DNA of 64,000 nt from Maylandia zebra (lineage: Eukaryota > Chordata > Actinopteri > Cichliformes > Cichlidae): contig NC_135174.1 in the NCBI RefSeq assembly GCF_041146795.1, positions 24,142,878 to 24,206,877 of the forward strand, written 5' to 3'. Within the stretch, counting starts at the first letter, position 1. Each line of letters starts with the position of its first letter. The notes under the pieces are model-generated. The model was not told the origin of the DNA. It made no database searches and saw nothing but the letters and a program-made list of their open reading frames with translations. Positions 1 to 11,200 of the stretch are shown here, one piece after another. The translations under genes and the position numbers were made by a program.

Positions 1-1892
1 TAAACCAGCTTGTGTTCCATTGCAACCACTAAACATGAAATTTAGCTTTTTCACAGTCCCTGAGAGGAGTTGTAACTAGATGGCAGTCCAAGCCAACAGA
101 CACTCATTATCCCCTGCAAAATGTGAGCTTTTGTGCGCAGCTTGTGTAGGAAAGACAACCCCGGCTATGTCATTCTTACTTCATGCTTTTATCGTTGACG
201 AAAAACACCACACTAACTCGAACGCCTCCACAGAGCACCTTTTACACACTCGTAACTGTTAAAAGCTGCAGCTGCATAAGGATCAGTTACATTCTTTATC
301 TCACCTTATAGAGATTTTCTGAGTGAGAACTATAAACCTTCAGGCTTGTGCTGCTCACGAGAGGCTTCTTGTGATTCTGTAGTCATGTTTTATCTCTTTT
401 TTTGTCTCCAGCTTTGGCTTCAAATTAATTTTCTTGCAGCTGTTAACAGATGTTGAAAGAAAAGGGGGATTGTAATTATTAAACGTCTACAGAGGGGAGG
501 TTACATAAAACACCAACGTAGTGAGAAAGCGGCCAAGACCATAAAGCCATTGTGCTCCAATGAAGAAAAATTACTGGCAGACGGATTTGAAAGCAATGGC
601 CAAGAAATTTCTGGTTAAATCGCTAAATCTTATTTAGTGGTTAAGAAACATAAACACCTTTTAAAAGGGGTAAGAAAAAATGATTAATTAGCAATAAAGT
701 TACGTAGTGAACACAAATGAAGGAGAAAAAGAACTCAAAACTGGACAAGAAACTCCTTTGGCTCCTTACTTCTGCCAAATGTTGGAAAAATTTGAAACTT
801 TAAATTGTGAGTCACTAAAAAACCTCTTATTATAACCAAAAGGAAATACTTGAGAAACACATGTGTATCTTGGAGAACTTGTTAATTCATATCAGTCCAT
901 AAAGTCGCCATTATTTCTGAGAAAAGTTATCTGTGTTCGCTTCATTTTTACTCCTCCATATCAATTCCAGACTTTAAAAAATGCAAATCAGACATGTGAG
1001 TCTTCGCCAAACAGATGTGTCACAGTTAGTCTTGCTGCAATTGGAAGGAAAAAATATTACAGAAATGTTAAACATGGCAGACCCAGGCATGAATGTTTCT
1101 GGGTGACTTGTAATGCGTTTTACTTTGCGTCTGTCTATATGAAGCTGTATTTTGTTTTATACACTAAGGAATGTCAGTAGTCAAAAAACCACTTGCCTCA
1201 CATGGGACAACGGTTTTCGATTCCCGACTCATCCAGCTTGGCACGTTAAAATAACGGCCCACACACTGAAACAATTATGGGAATAATGTGGGGTGTTTTA
1301 ACAGCTGTAGACTGGGGGAGGGCAGGGCGAGAGGCTGCGGCATTCGATGAATCGAAATATGACAAGAGACAAGAGACCTGTCTTAATGCTTAGCAGCATC
1401 TCACTCACTGCTGGCACCAAAAAAACAGGTTCATTTTAATATGGAAAAATTTGGAAATGATAGATTGGTTGAGTTATTTCAACAGGGCACTGAGACATCT
1501 TTGGCTCAAAAGAAATGAGGTGGCCTGGATTTATTAATAGTTTTAATAAGTATATAAAGTCTTAGAAGTCTTAGAAGAAGTCTTAAAATACTTAGGGTTA
1601 TAACCTTCTGTCTGAAGACATATATATGGTATTTTGATTTATAAGCCCTCTTTAGCTTTGCTGAATTTTATAGTGAGTTTCAGTTAAATGTAGAACCGTA
1701 AGACTCATAGAATATCTTCCAGTTTTGGTCTTTCGGTCTTGCTAATTCATTTATTCTGGCTTTTGTATTCCTGTAATTTATGTTCAGACCGACTCCAGCC
1801 TGCCTTGCACTGAAGCCAGCTGTATCACCTGAGTTCCCTGCCACTCTGCTTTCTCTCTTTTCTTTTGGCATTTTTCTTTTTAAACATGTTTT

Positions 1893-1956
<64 letters not shown>

Positions 1957-2060
1957 CTTTGGCTTTTCACTGTCATTGTATACTGTCTAACCAGACACGG
2001 TAAAAAAGTGAGCCTACAGATAGATACATTAGTGGCTAAAGGGAGAAAATACACGATGCT
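1..2060. other. Intergenic DNA, no gene seen
   Basis: I see no exon with convincing splice signals or recognisable protein similarity here. The open frames are short and AT-rich. A TA microsatellite near position 1900 creates artificial reading frames with runs of Ile-Tyr on both strands. Any gene to the left of the window does not visibly extend into it. Confidence 0.6.
1896..1956. repeat. (TA)n/(CA)n compound microsatellite
   Basis: About 25 uninterrupted TA units are followed by five AC units. The tract is long and pure, so it is likely polymorphic in length. It makes spurious Ile-Tyr repeat frames on both strands that should not be read as protein. Confidence 0.95.
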
Positions 2061-2898
2061 GTCAAAACTATTCACTCATCAATGAATACTACACAATAAT
2101 GAACAACACACAAATATACACAAACGAATAGGGTTTAATATGGGAAAGCCTGGCTTGCAGTCTCTGTTCTAATTCTTCCCAAAGGTGTTTTATCAGGTTG
2201 AGGTCAGGACTCTGTGCAGGTCAGTCAAGTTCTTCAACACCAAACTCGCTCATCCACGTCTTTATGAACCTTGCTTTGTGTAGTGGTGCACAATCATCTT
2301 GGAAAAGGAATGGGCCATCCCCAAACTATTCCCACAAACCAGAAGCATTAAATTATCCAAAGTGTCTGAGTATGCTGAAGCACTAAGAGTTCCTTTCAGT
2401 GGAACTCAGGGGGCCAACTCCTGAAAAACAACCCCACACCATAACCCACCCTCCACCAAACTTTCCAAGTATCCGACAACTGCCAGATAAACGGTCATCT
2501 ATCAGATAGCCAAAAGCATGATCCACCACTCCAGAAAACACATCTCCAGTGGCAGCGTGCTTTACACCACTGGATCCAACACACATTGCACTTGGTGATA
2601 TAAGGCTTGGATACAGCTGCTCAGCCATGGAAACCCATTCCATGAAGCTCTTTATACTCTGTTCATGAGCTAATCTGAAAGCCACATGAAGCCTGAAGTT
2701 CTGTATCTACTTACTCATCAAAAAGTAGGCGGCCTCTACACACTATGCACTTCACCATCTGCTGCCACCACAACCCAGTCTTTCACAAGTGTTTGTAGAA
2801 GTCTACATACCTAGTTCATTTTATACACCTGAGGCCATGGAGGCGATTGGAATACCTGAACTGAATTATCTGGATGGGTGAGTGAATACTTTTGGAAA
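2061..2898 (-). mobile_element. Degenerate, internally deleted Tc1-like transposon
   Basis: Both ends carry inverted copies of a Tc1-type terminal motif: CAAAACTATTCACTCATC at the left and, inverted, CCAAAAGTATTCACTCACCC at the right. Between them the minus strand reads as broken Tc1 transposase. WVMVWGCFSG and the downstream WPAQSPDLN motif (DDE domain neighbourhood) are both visible, separated by stops and frame changes. At about 0.84 kb it is roughly half the usual 1.6 kb for this fish family. The 5' transposase half, including the helix-turn-helix, appears missing, so the copy cannot be autonomous. Confidence 0.85.
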
Positions 2899-4313
2899 TC
2901 ATCATTAGTCATCTGAGAGAAAAGTCGAGGCAAAAATACATATTGCACCGGGTAGAGAGAAAGGAAAAATGGCAAAAGAATACTTGCGGATTTAATGAAA
3001 AAAAATTCTTAGGAAGAACTCTCATGCATGTATTTATACAGTATTGCAAGTAAGCATTTTCAAGCAAAGCAAATAAGCAGCAGTTTTTTCAAGCGGTTTG
3101 CCATTACATGGACATGGAACTAGGATTAACCTTCTCATTATCTTTTAGCAAGAAGTGATAAGGAAAAAATCCCAATATGTCTATTTCTGGCACAGTGCCA
3201 TCTACACAAAGGCTTGGTGTTTGTCTTATGGGTGCAATGACTCTGCCAGCAAACATAAGTCAAACCTACACTCATTTTCTCAAACAAAATTATGCTTGAT
3301 GTTTTGACTTGGGGTCTGCAGTGTGTTTCAAACACCAGTGTTAGCATGCAGCGTGACAGTTGTTGATAAAACAGCCTTTTTAGTCTTTCACCTCTACCCC
3401 TCAAGATTATCCTGACTGGTCTAAGAGTTTAACTCGCTCCTTTCAAGTCAAAAGCTCACCTGCCATCAAGTTGCAAAAGCTCTTCTTTTATCAAACAACT
3501 ACCCCTCTGGTGGCCATGGTACGCCTCTCACCACGAACCTCTGGGAAAAACACATAATACACACTCGATGACCCAAAACATCTGCTGCTAATATGGGTCA
3601 GTTTTATCCCCAGGTCTTTTAAAAAATAATCCCACGCATGACAACTTAGTAAAAAACACAAATGCATGAATCAACTGCCCTGCGTGTCATTTTCCAACAC
3701 TTGTATCAACATGCTAAGGCACCCGCTGAGCTGTGAAGTGTCTAAACTAGAACACCCGTTGCTTCTCCTCAGCTCCAAAAATGGCTCTTCCTAGGCCAGG
3801 GTCAAACGAGGAGAGAGTGAGAAGCCCAGAGAGTATTTACTGTACAAACAACAGTCGAGTTATCGTGTCTGGAAAATGGTATTTGTTGTGACTGTTTTTT
3901 GCTGGGTTATAGGAAGTGTATTTAACTGCAGGACCAATCATCAGGGATTATTTTACAGGTTTCCTGAACTGCTTCAGTATTGTGGCAATTTATCTTGCTG
4001 CTAACGTGAGTTAGAAACGTGTTGCTGTGAAACAACCTCCTATAGAAGAGCCCCATCCATCAGATTTTCCATTTCAGAATCAAAATCCACCAATAAAGGC
4101 TCCCCTAAAAGTGTGCTCTCACTACACTGCTGGGGGCCTTTTCTTATCAGGTACCGTAACAGTGAGAGCCCTGTCTCTGTTGGAGAGAAAACATCTGTAC
4201 TTGACATGACCAAGTGGCTAATTGTTTGTCAGGCTTTGAAGTTGAACTATGAAGATGAAGCACTGATATAGATGTCCATCAGCCATCCCAAACTTTCTGC
4301 CGCTGTCAGTGTG
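2899..4313. other. Intergenic DNA, nothing recognised
   Basis: No coding exon, RNA gene or clear repeat family was recognised between the Tc1 remnant and the hAT MITE. Open frames are short and resemble no family I know. Confidence 0.5.
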
Positions 4314-4643
4314 GTTTAAAACAGCGGTCCCCAACCCCCGGGCCTCGGACCGGTACCGGTCCGTGAGTCGTTTGGTACCAAGCCGCGAGAGTTGAGGCTC
4401 AGGTGTGAAAATGTATGGTTTTCTGGGTTTTTATCGGTTTTCGGCATTCTTTTGTTGTCATTTTTATCGTTAACTCGGTTTTCCTGGGTCTTTTCACATG
4501 TGTTATGAATAAATCTTCTTTTTTCGGTACTAGTTTTATTTTGTTGTATTTATCCGAGACACCTTAAAGGCCGGTCCGTGAAAATATTGTCGGGCATAAA
4601 CTGGTCCGTGGCGCAAAAAAGGTTGGGGACCGCTGGTTTAAAA
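4314..4643. mobile_element. hAT-type MITE with perfect 8-bp target duplication
   Basis: The element is 4322-4635 (314 bp). Its ends are perfect inverted repeats: CAGCGGTCCCCAACC at the left and its exact complement at the right. A second inverted pair, GGACCGGTACCGGTCCGTG-like and GGCCGGTCCGTG/CTGGTCCGTGGCGC, lies just inside. The flanks are identical 8-bp direct repeats GTTTAAAA at 4314-4321 and 4636-4643. An 8-bp duplication and CAG...CTG ends are hallmarks of hAT transposons. No transposase is encoded, so it is non-autonomous. Intact ends and flanks suggest a fairly recent insertion. Confidence 0.93.
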
Positions 4644-7600
4644 AATTTGAGCTGTAAATAGAAACAGTTGGTATTGCAACCAGCCACCACTCACGTACTC
4701 ACTGAAGCAGAACTGCATCCAGCACAAGACCTCTAATCCTCCACTGCAGCTCTGGGCTCACTTAAGTGTATTATTCTTCTTCTGTGGTGCATGAAGACCT
4801 TTGTAGTCTGTGTTACAATTAATTTTCTATTCGTCTTGTGGCAGGAAGTAGACCCAGATGCCATTTTTCCTAAACTCTTCCTCTGTGAATTGATTTCTTG
4901 TTCCAAGGTGCCACTCCACCCCCTCTCCCCAGACAATATTGCGTCTACTGACCTCTAAATAGAGAAGTTTTATGCAGTTGACCTTTGACTTTTACGTCTC
5001 TGCATTTATGTCTGAGAAAATAGTGAAATTATGACACTTAACACTGTCGCCTACAAGTGTCTGGAACAGCTCTGTGAAGACTGAGGGCCATTGAGATCGC
5101 AGGTCAATTCAAGACACCTTTCACTTTGGTTTAATAACCGTGTACTGAAACGCAATCGCGCTGACATGCAATGTAAGCCCACATAGAAGTGGGCTGGGAA
5201 TCCTATTCAGTGGTTGCAGAGGCTATTTACACTAATATACACATGAAGCTTGCAGTAATTTAAAGATGTCTCTCATCAGTTCCTTAAGTTAACACAAACC
5301 ACCTTACCAGAGACTGAGAGTCAGTTAAAAACACACAAATTGACTGGCTGACACACACAGGCTTGAAGATTTCTATAAATGGAGACAGTTGGCCCCCCAG
5401 AGGACGAGCGCCATAAATCAGTGGTACCTTAAAATACTAGTAAACGTAATACATGCTATAGCCTCTGCTGTTAAAGCAGTAGTGTGTTTAATTAAAGCTG
5501 TTTCTGTTTGTTTTGCATTTGTCTTTAGTATAAAGTAGAACTTGCAGAGGTAAAATAATCTCTTTGCAATTATCACAATACATTCCAGATGTCACGTTAC
5601 AACAGCAGATGGTCTCGGAGGACAATCAGTCAATTCATAAATGGGAAACAAAAACGTTTCAACTTAATTAGACACACAAAAAATTTAGAGCGAGGAGTGG
5701 GGAAAAAAGTATCTGCGTCTTTTACAGTCCAACTGTATAATGACCGTTTAAATGGAGTGACCGGTACATGAGGTGTCGCTCATATCACTGCACTACGACA
5801 TGTGTTAGCACTGAGCCCTCTGTGAGTAACAACTTTGCACAATCATCTGTTGGGGTTTAGCCTTGTATATGAGAAGCCAGAAGCCAGCAGTAGCCTCTTT
5901 GATCATCTTCCTGATGTGCGGTCACAGCGGTTTCACCCTACTCTCTTTTGGCTCAATCAAGGGGGCCTTGATATCCGCATGTTCCAACATCCAGAAAACA
6001 AGAACCTGCTTACTGAGGAGGCACCGCAGAGAAGCAGTCAATGAGCAATCAGATTCCCTCTTATCTATTTGGCTTGGCTGGATGCGGCTGTTAATCAGTC
6101 CCATATCTCAGTAATGGTGTTCCTGTTAATTGCCTCCCTTCACTGTGGCTGTATTCCCTTTCGCTTATGATCTCTATCTGCAAATGAGGTCAGAAAGGCA
6201 TATGGATCTTGTTTCCAGCCTGGCTTTGTTGGATGCTAACAGGGGACGGTTGGAAAGAGTGCTGGCCGTGTGGCCTGGCATTTAAAGCTGTCCTGAGATC
6301 AAGGCACTTGTCATCGCTCCCATGTGTTGATGTCACTACTCTGTTGGAACTTGAACTTATTCATAAAGATCCTTGTTTAACCCCAAATTTCATTCTCCAA
6401 CAACTTTTCTTTTCTTCCTTTTTTTTTCTTTAGATTCAGCAGTACATGGTTGTATGTCACTTGGAAACCATTTTCATCATGACTCAGTTCCCCATGAGAA
6501 TGACGTGATTTGCATATTCATTGAGCTTTTGCATCTGATGCCCATATTGCTAGACTTAGTAACGCAGCGATATCTGACTGGCTCCGGGGCAAGGCAGCCA
6601 CCCGTCTGAGTTACATGCAAATACAAAAGTAAAGCAGATTGTTATTTTCTTAATCACATTCTGTACCATGACTGACTTGGCCTGCAAAGATGGTACTATT
6701 CAAGATGAAGTTGGAAGCTCAAACCTGCCGCTGACACAGCATGACAACATTTGAAAAATTTATTTGACAAATGAACTATGATGCAAATATGCACCTTTGG
6801 AGATGCAGATCCATGTAGACTGATGTCAGCTGGGGCACACTGAATTGCCTTTTGTTGCCTTCTCCCCCACTTCCAACCCTTCCAACCTTTTTTTTTTCTT
6901 TTAACTTTGAGCGTCTTACATGTCATTTCTTTCCCTCTTCTCCTCGTGCATAAATAAACCTGTGCCCTCCTCTCCCCAAGCAAACTCTAGGGCTAGCTCA
7001 AAGGTCTGGGAGCATTCCTACATGAAGACTTTTCTCTTTTCTAACTTTGTTTTGATTTTATGCTTGTTATCCACCCCTACAGCTCTGACACTCCTCAACA
7101 AGAGGCTCCGTACCTGATGAAACAAAAGGGGGGTTGTGCTGCCTGATGAACCTAAACTCAGCTTGTGGGGGTTCGGTTAAGCGCAGCAGGAAAAACGAAG
7201 GGAGCGCCATTCTCCCCAGTTCTCTGCAGACCAAATCAAATTATCTGCAGTGCGCTCATGAAAGAAGAGATTCCCCAAAGTGTTACTAAGACCGTTCTCC
7301 TCATAACCCCTTTGTTATTCAAAGGTGCCCAGCTGTTGTGCCGCTGCTCTTAAACCAGAGGGCCTTCTCTCTCTGATCTTCAGCCCTCGTGACTTCCAAT
7401 GATGCCCTCGAGGCACCATGGCCTAGAGGGCAGGTGGCAGGGTGAAAGGTCTCTCTGGATAGGACAAACCCAGCTCACTCAGCTGGTTTACCTCTGTAGC
7501 TTCTGTAGTGCTTCAAAAGACTACAAAGATATGTTGCTTAATTTTATTTATTTATTCTTTTTGAGACAGATAAACTAAAATGGCCAGTGGTGATGTGAGT

Positions 7601-8194
7601 GACAGGTGAAAGTATAATAAGCTGCTGGAATCTGAGAATTTCATAGTTTCACTGGTTTCTATTCCTTGTAAAAACTAAACTACTATTAAAACGTCTACAT
7701 TTTTGACACAGTCTAAGTACAAAACCAAATTAAACTTAGAAATAATCCCTCTTCTCATTAACTCAACCTTCATAAAAAGTATGCAAAAACTGAAAATTTT
7801 CTAAAGGAAACAAAATGTAATTATTTAAGAAAGTTAAAGTGATGATAAATGTAATTGTTACAAAAAACTCAAGCATACTGCAGAACCATACGCCTTTGTC
7901 ACTGTTCAACCACCTATCACATGATACAATACTGACCTCTAGTGGAATTTTAATGAAACAACATATTTCAAGGTAAGGTTCATTGGATAAACAAATCTGC
8001 AAAGCATGCATTGTGCAGTGCTCAACATTTATTGATGCACATTTTGTAATGTATGCCTCTTGGACAGTTTTTGGTCAGTGCTTTGTGTGACCTCCCTCTT
8101 TGCTTCCACCAGTGTCACTGAGCAGTCCGAATCCTTTCCACTTAAAGAGTTAATCCTGGATAAACTGGGACTAGTTTTTATGTAACATTTTGGA
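4644..8194. other. Intergenic DNA with possible conserved regulatory blocks
   Basis: No gene is supported. Two stretches (about 5850-6210 and 6460-6620) are less AT-rich and of higher complexity than their surroundings. They contain motifs common in vertebrate enhancers, such as an octamer-like ATTTGCATAT near 6509. They look like candidate conserved non-coding elements, but this is an impression that only a cross-species alignment could settle. The rest shows nothing I can name. Confidence 0.35.
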
Positions 8195-8200
8195 TTTATT
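8195..8200 (-). terminator. Poly(A) signal of the fbxw10-like gene
   Basis: AATAAA on the minus strand lies about 70 nt downstream of the stop codon at 8267-8269. It is the first canonical signal after the stop and would give a short 3' UTR. Confidence 0.5.
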
Positions 8201-8266
8201 TGTAATCTTATGAAGATGTATTGATAAGTCTATGGCCACCTTTTGATTGGCCTGAGTGTGTAAAGA

Positions 8267-11200
8267 CTATAGGGTTCTTTTTGTGTCCCTAGGGGCAGTG
8301 GAAACCTGTCTGCCTTGTGGTTTGTTTGTCATATGTTCAGTGATAGTTCGTTTCACAACTGGGACACAGGTCTTGGCCCTGCTGGGATGACCATCATGCG
8401 TTTCCTGCAGTGAGCACATGTGCATGCTCTGTTTTGGAGATGAGTGCAGAGAAGCCTTAGCTGTGTGAGGACCCCACAAATCTCTCAGTCTAGCCTTGCT
8501 CTCCATGTTGATGCTGACTTCTTCCGTGCACTGAGACTTCAGGATAGTGTTAACCCGGAGGTGGATGCAGTCCCGTGTCAGAGGATGATGAAGGCCTCTC
8601 TTCTTTATCCGTTCAGTTGCAGCCTTCTCGCTAAGCTTCACTGACTGTTTAGCAATCTCACTGCACACTCTGGCTGTGAAGAAAAAAAATCCACTTACAA
8701 CACAAATCAACTAATTTTAAAGTATATTTTTTCTTCCACCTTGAGCATGCTTACGTTGTATTTGGCATTTAATGGGAGAGGACAGGATGTGGGTCCGGTG
8801 AAGCCGCTCACCTCTCTCTGGCTTCATACAGTCATGGCTGTGAATCTTTTGGGTGGTTGAAGGCAACTGTGCCACGTGATCTCCCGCAGGAGCGGAAAGA
8901 GGAAACTTTCTGAGAGAAGCTGCAGATTTCTCAGAAACCAAACTATCCTGTGGCATCACATCACAGTGGTCTCCCCGTGAGGAACTGGCATAATCCCAGA
9001 ACACTTTGGCAAACTGGAAGAGCTTCACGCTGTATATCGTGTTCACTAATATACTAAGGAACATTAGTGAGACAAAGTATAAAATCAAGCTAGAGATCGC
9101 ACTAAGAAAAATTGTGTAATAAGAAAAAAATAATCAAGCTCATGCGAGTCATCCGACTCACCTTTGGTCAAGGAAGTGCAGGGACAGGAGACGACCTGTT
9201 CCGGTCTCTGCTGTGATCTCTCTTAAACAATCACCAGTGAGGAAATTAAATATGCGAATCTTTCCGTCCACACAGCCAGTAATAACACGAAGGTAGAGCA
9301 GCGTAAGAGATTTTACCTCCCTGCAGAACAATCAGAAGATCCTGTATTCCTAGTAAGATCCCATTTAAATTGTTCTACATGGCAGCTTCAGAGGTTACAT
9401 GCTTACTTTTGGTGGCTGAATGTTATAAGACACTCCTCAACATTATGGTTGATGCTCCACACCATGACATTGCCAGTGCAGTCTCCAGATAGAAGGTGCC
9501 AGTCGTCAAGGAACAGGCACTTCACTGCACTCCTGTGGGCATCAATTGTCTTGTGGAAGATGGGACATTCATGAACAACATATGGAAAAACGGAAATGTT
9601 TCATCAGCTTCAGACAACACGAAGTGTTCTGTATTTGATTTTCCACAAATGTTTCTCACCCGGAGGAGTGCTGCATTTTCCATGTCCCATATTTTAACAA
9701 GGCCCTGTTTACAGCTGCTGTAGATAGTAGTTTTTCTGACCTTTACACATAGGACAGGACTGGGGTGCTTGAAATTAAAACCATTAAAAGGCTTCCCGGT
9801 CTGCAGACACCACACTGGCAAAGCAATGGTTCATTTCAGCTTGCTTACATATGAAAATGTTAACAGGAAGTTTTTTTTCTGAGGGTAAAAACATGACAAT
9901 ATACATACATTACACTGATTTCAATACACACATTTCCATTCACAGGACAGATGTAAACGATAAAAATAATGGGAGAAAGATTCAGGAAAAGCTAACCTAT
10001 AAAAACTGTTTTCAGCAGTTCTTTAAAAGAAACCGCAGCTCACAGACCCTGATCAGCTGATCCACTGCTGTTTTAAGGTCTCAGTAGCTCTGCTATGTAC
10101 ACAGCAGCCCAGCCGTGGAAGGTTTGATATGTTATAAATAAAAATTTAAAATGGACTGAAATTCACTGGAAACTCGTAAAGGAGAGCGAGAATGAGAGTG
10201 ACATGCCAGCGCTGGCTAGCAGCTTAGATGCTGCATTATTATCCAGTTGAAGATGGGTATAATTAAAAGAAACACTGACAGTATTTTAGATGACATATAA
10301 TCTTTTCTCCACAAATATGAGTGCAGGTATGTCTTAAATGGTTGGTTTGCATTTGGGTTTATCCAAAATACCTAAAAGAAACTCACTGATTAAGATAAGA
10401 CATATGAATTGCTTCTTAGAAAAGACAATTTCTCAACAGGAAAATGAAAATATGTGATAAGTGTGTTTTTTGTTTTTTCTATTAAAGACAACGTGTGGTT
10501 ATATTTACTCATGTAAATGTGAGCTCATGTAAAGATGGTGTATACCGATCAGTGGCCGCTTACCTTTAACTGCACAGTCTTTAGCTCCTGAGACAAGTTT
10601 ATCAGCATCAGCATCCAGACAGTTGACGGTGCCAGTGTGACCGTACAGCGCCATGTCACACCGGTCTGTCTTCAAGTTCCAACACCTGAAAGTGTGATGA
10701 CAGGAAAACTTCAAAACACAATCAATTAAATCAGATTCATTCATGCAAATGCATTGTCGTCAGCATCTTCTGCATAATCAATTATTACCTATACTCACAG
10801 AATTCTACTCATAAATTAGATGATTTTTCACCTGATACTTGTGTCAAAGCTCGCGGTTATCAGCAGATCTCTGTCCTCACAGAGCAGCACTGCCCGAATG
10901 CTTCCAACGTGTCCTTTCAGCACCGACACGTCTTCTGTTTCTGATGACACATAAAACAGACGCACCAAACGGTCCTTTGAGCCGGTGGCCAGCAGCAGTC
11001 CTCCTCTATAGTCCAACACCCGATAAGGATCTTCGCTGCAAAAACACATAAGTGCACACCTCTGAATCACATCAGCTGTACCAGTAGAAACGTTTTCTCA
11101 TTCCTGTTTTCAGAGTTTATTTGGGCACTATGAAAAATATAATAAAATAAAATACAGGGAAATCAACACTCACTTGTCCAGCAGCACTTTGGTAAAATAT

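Noticed and set aside
1680-2085. Overlapping frames on both strands with Ile-Tyr runs
   Set aside because: They are produced by translating the TA microsatellite; no homology or splice context supports them.
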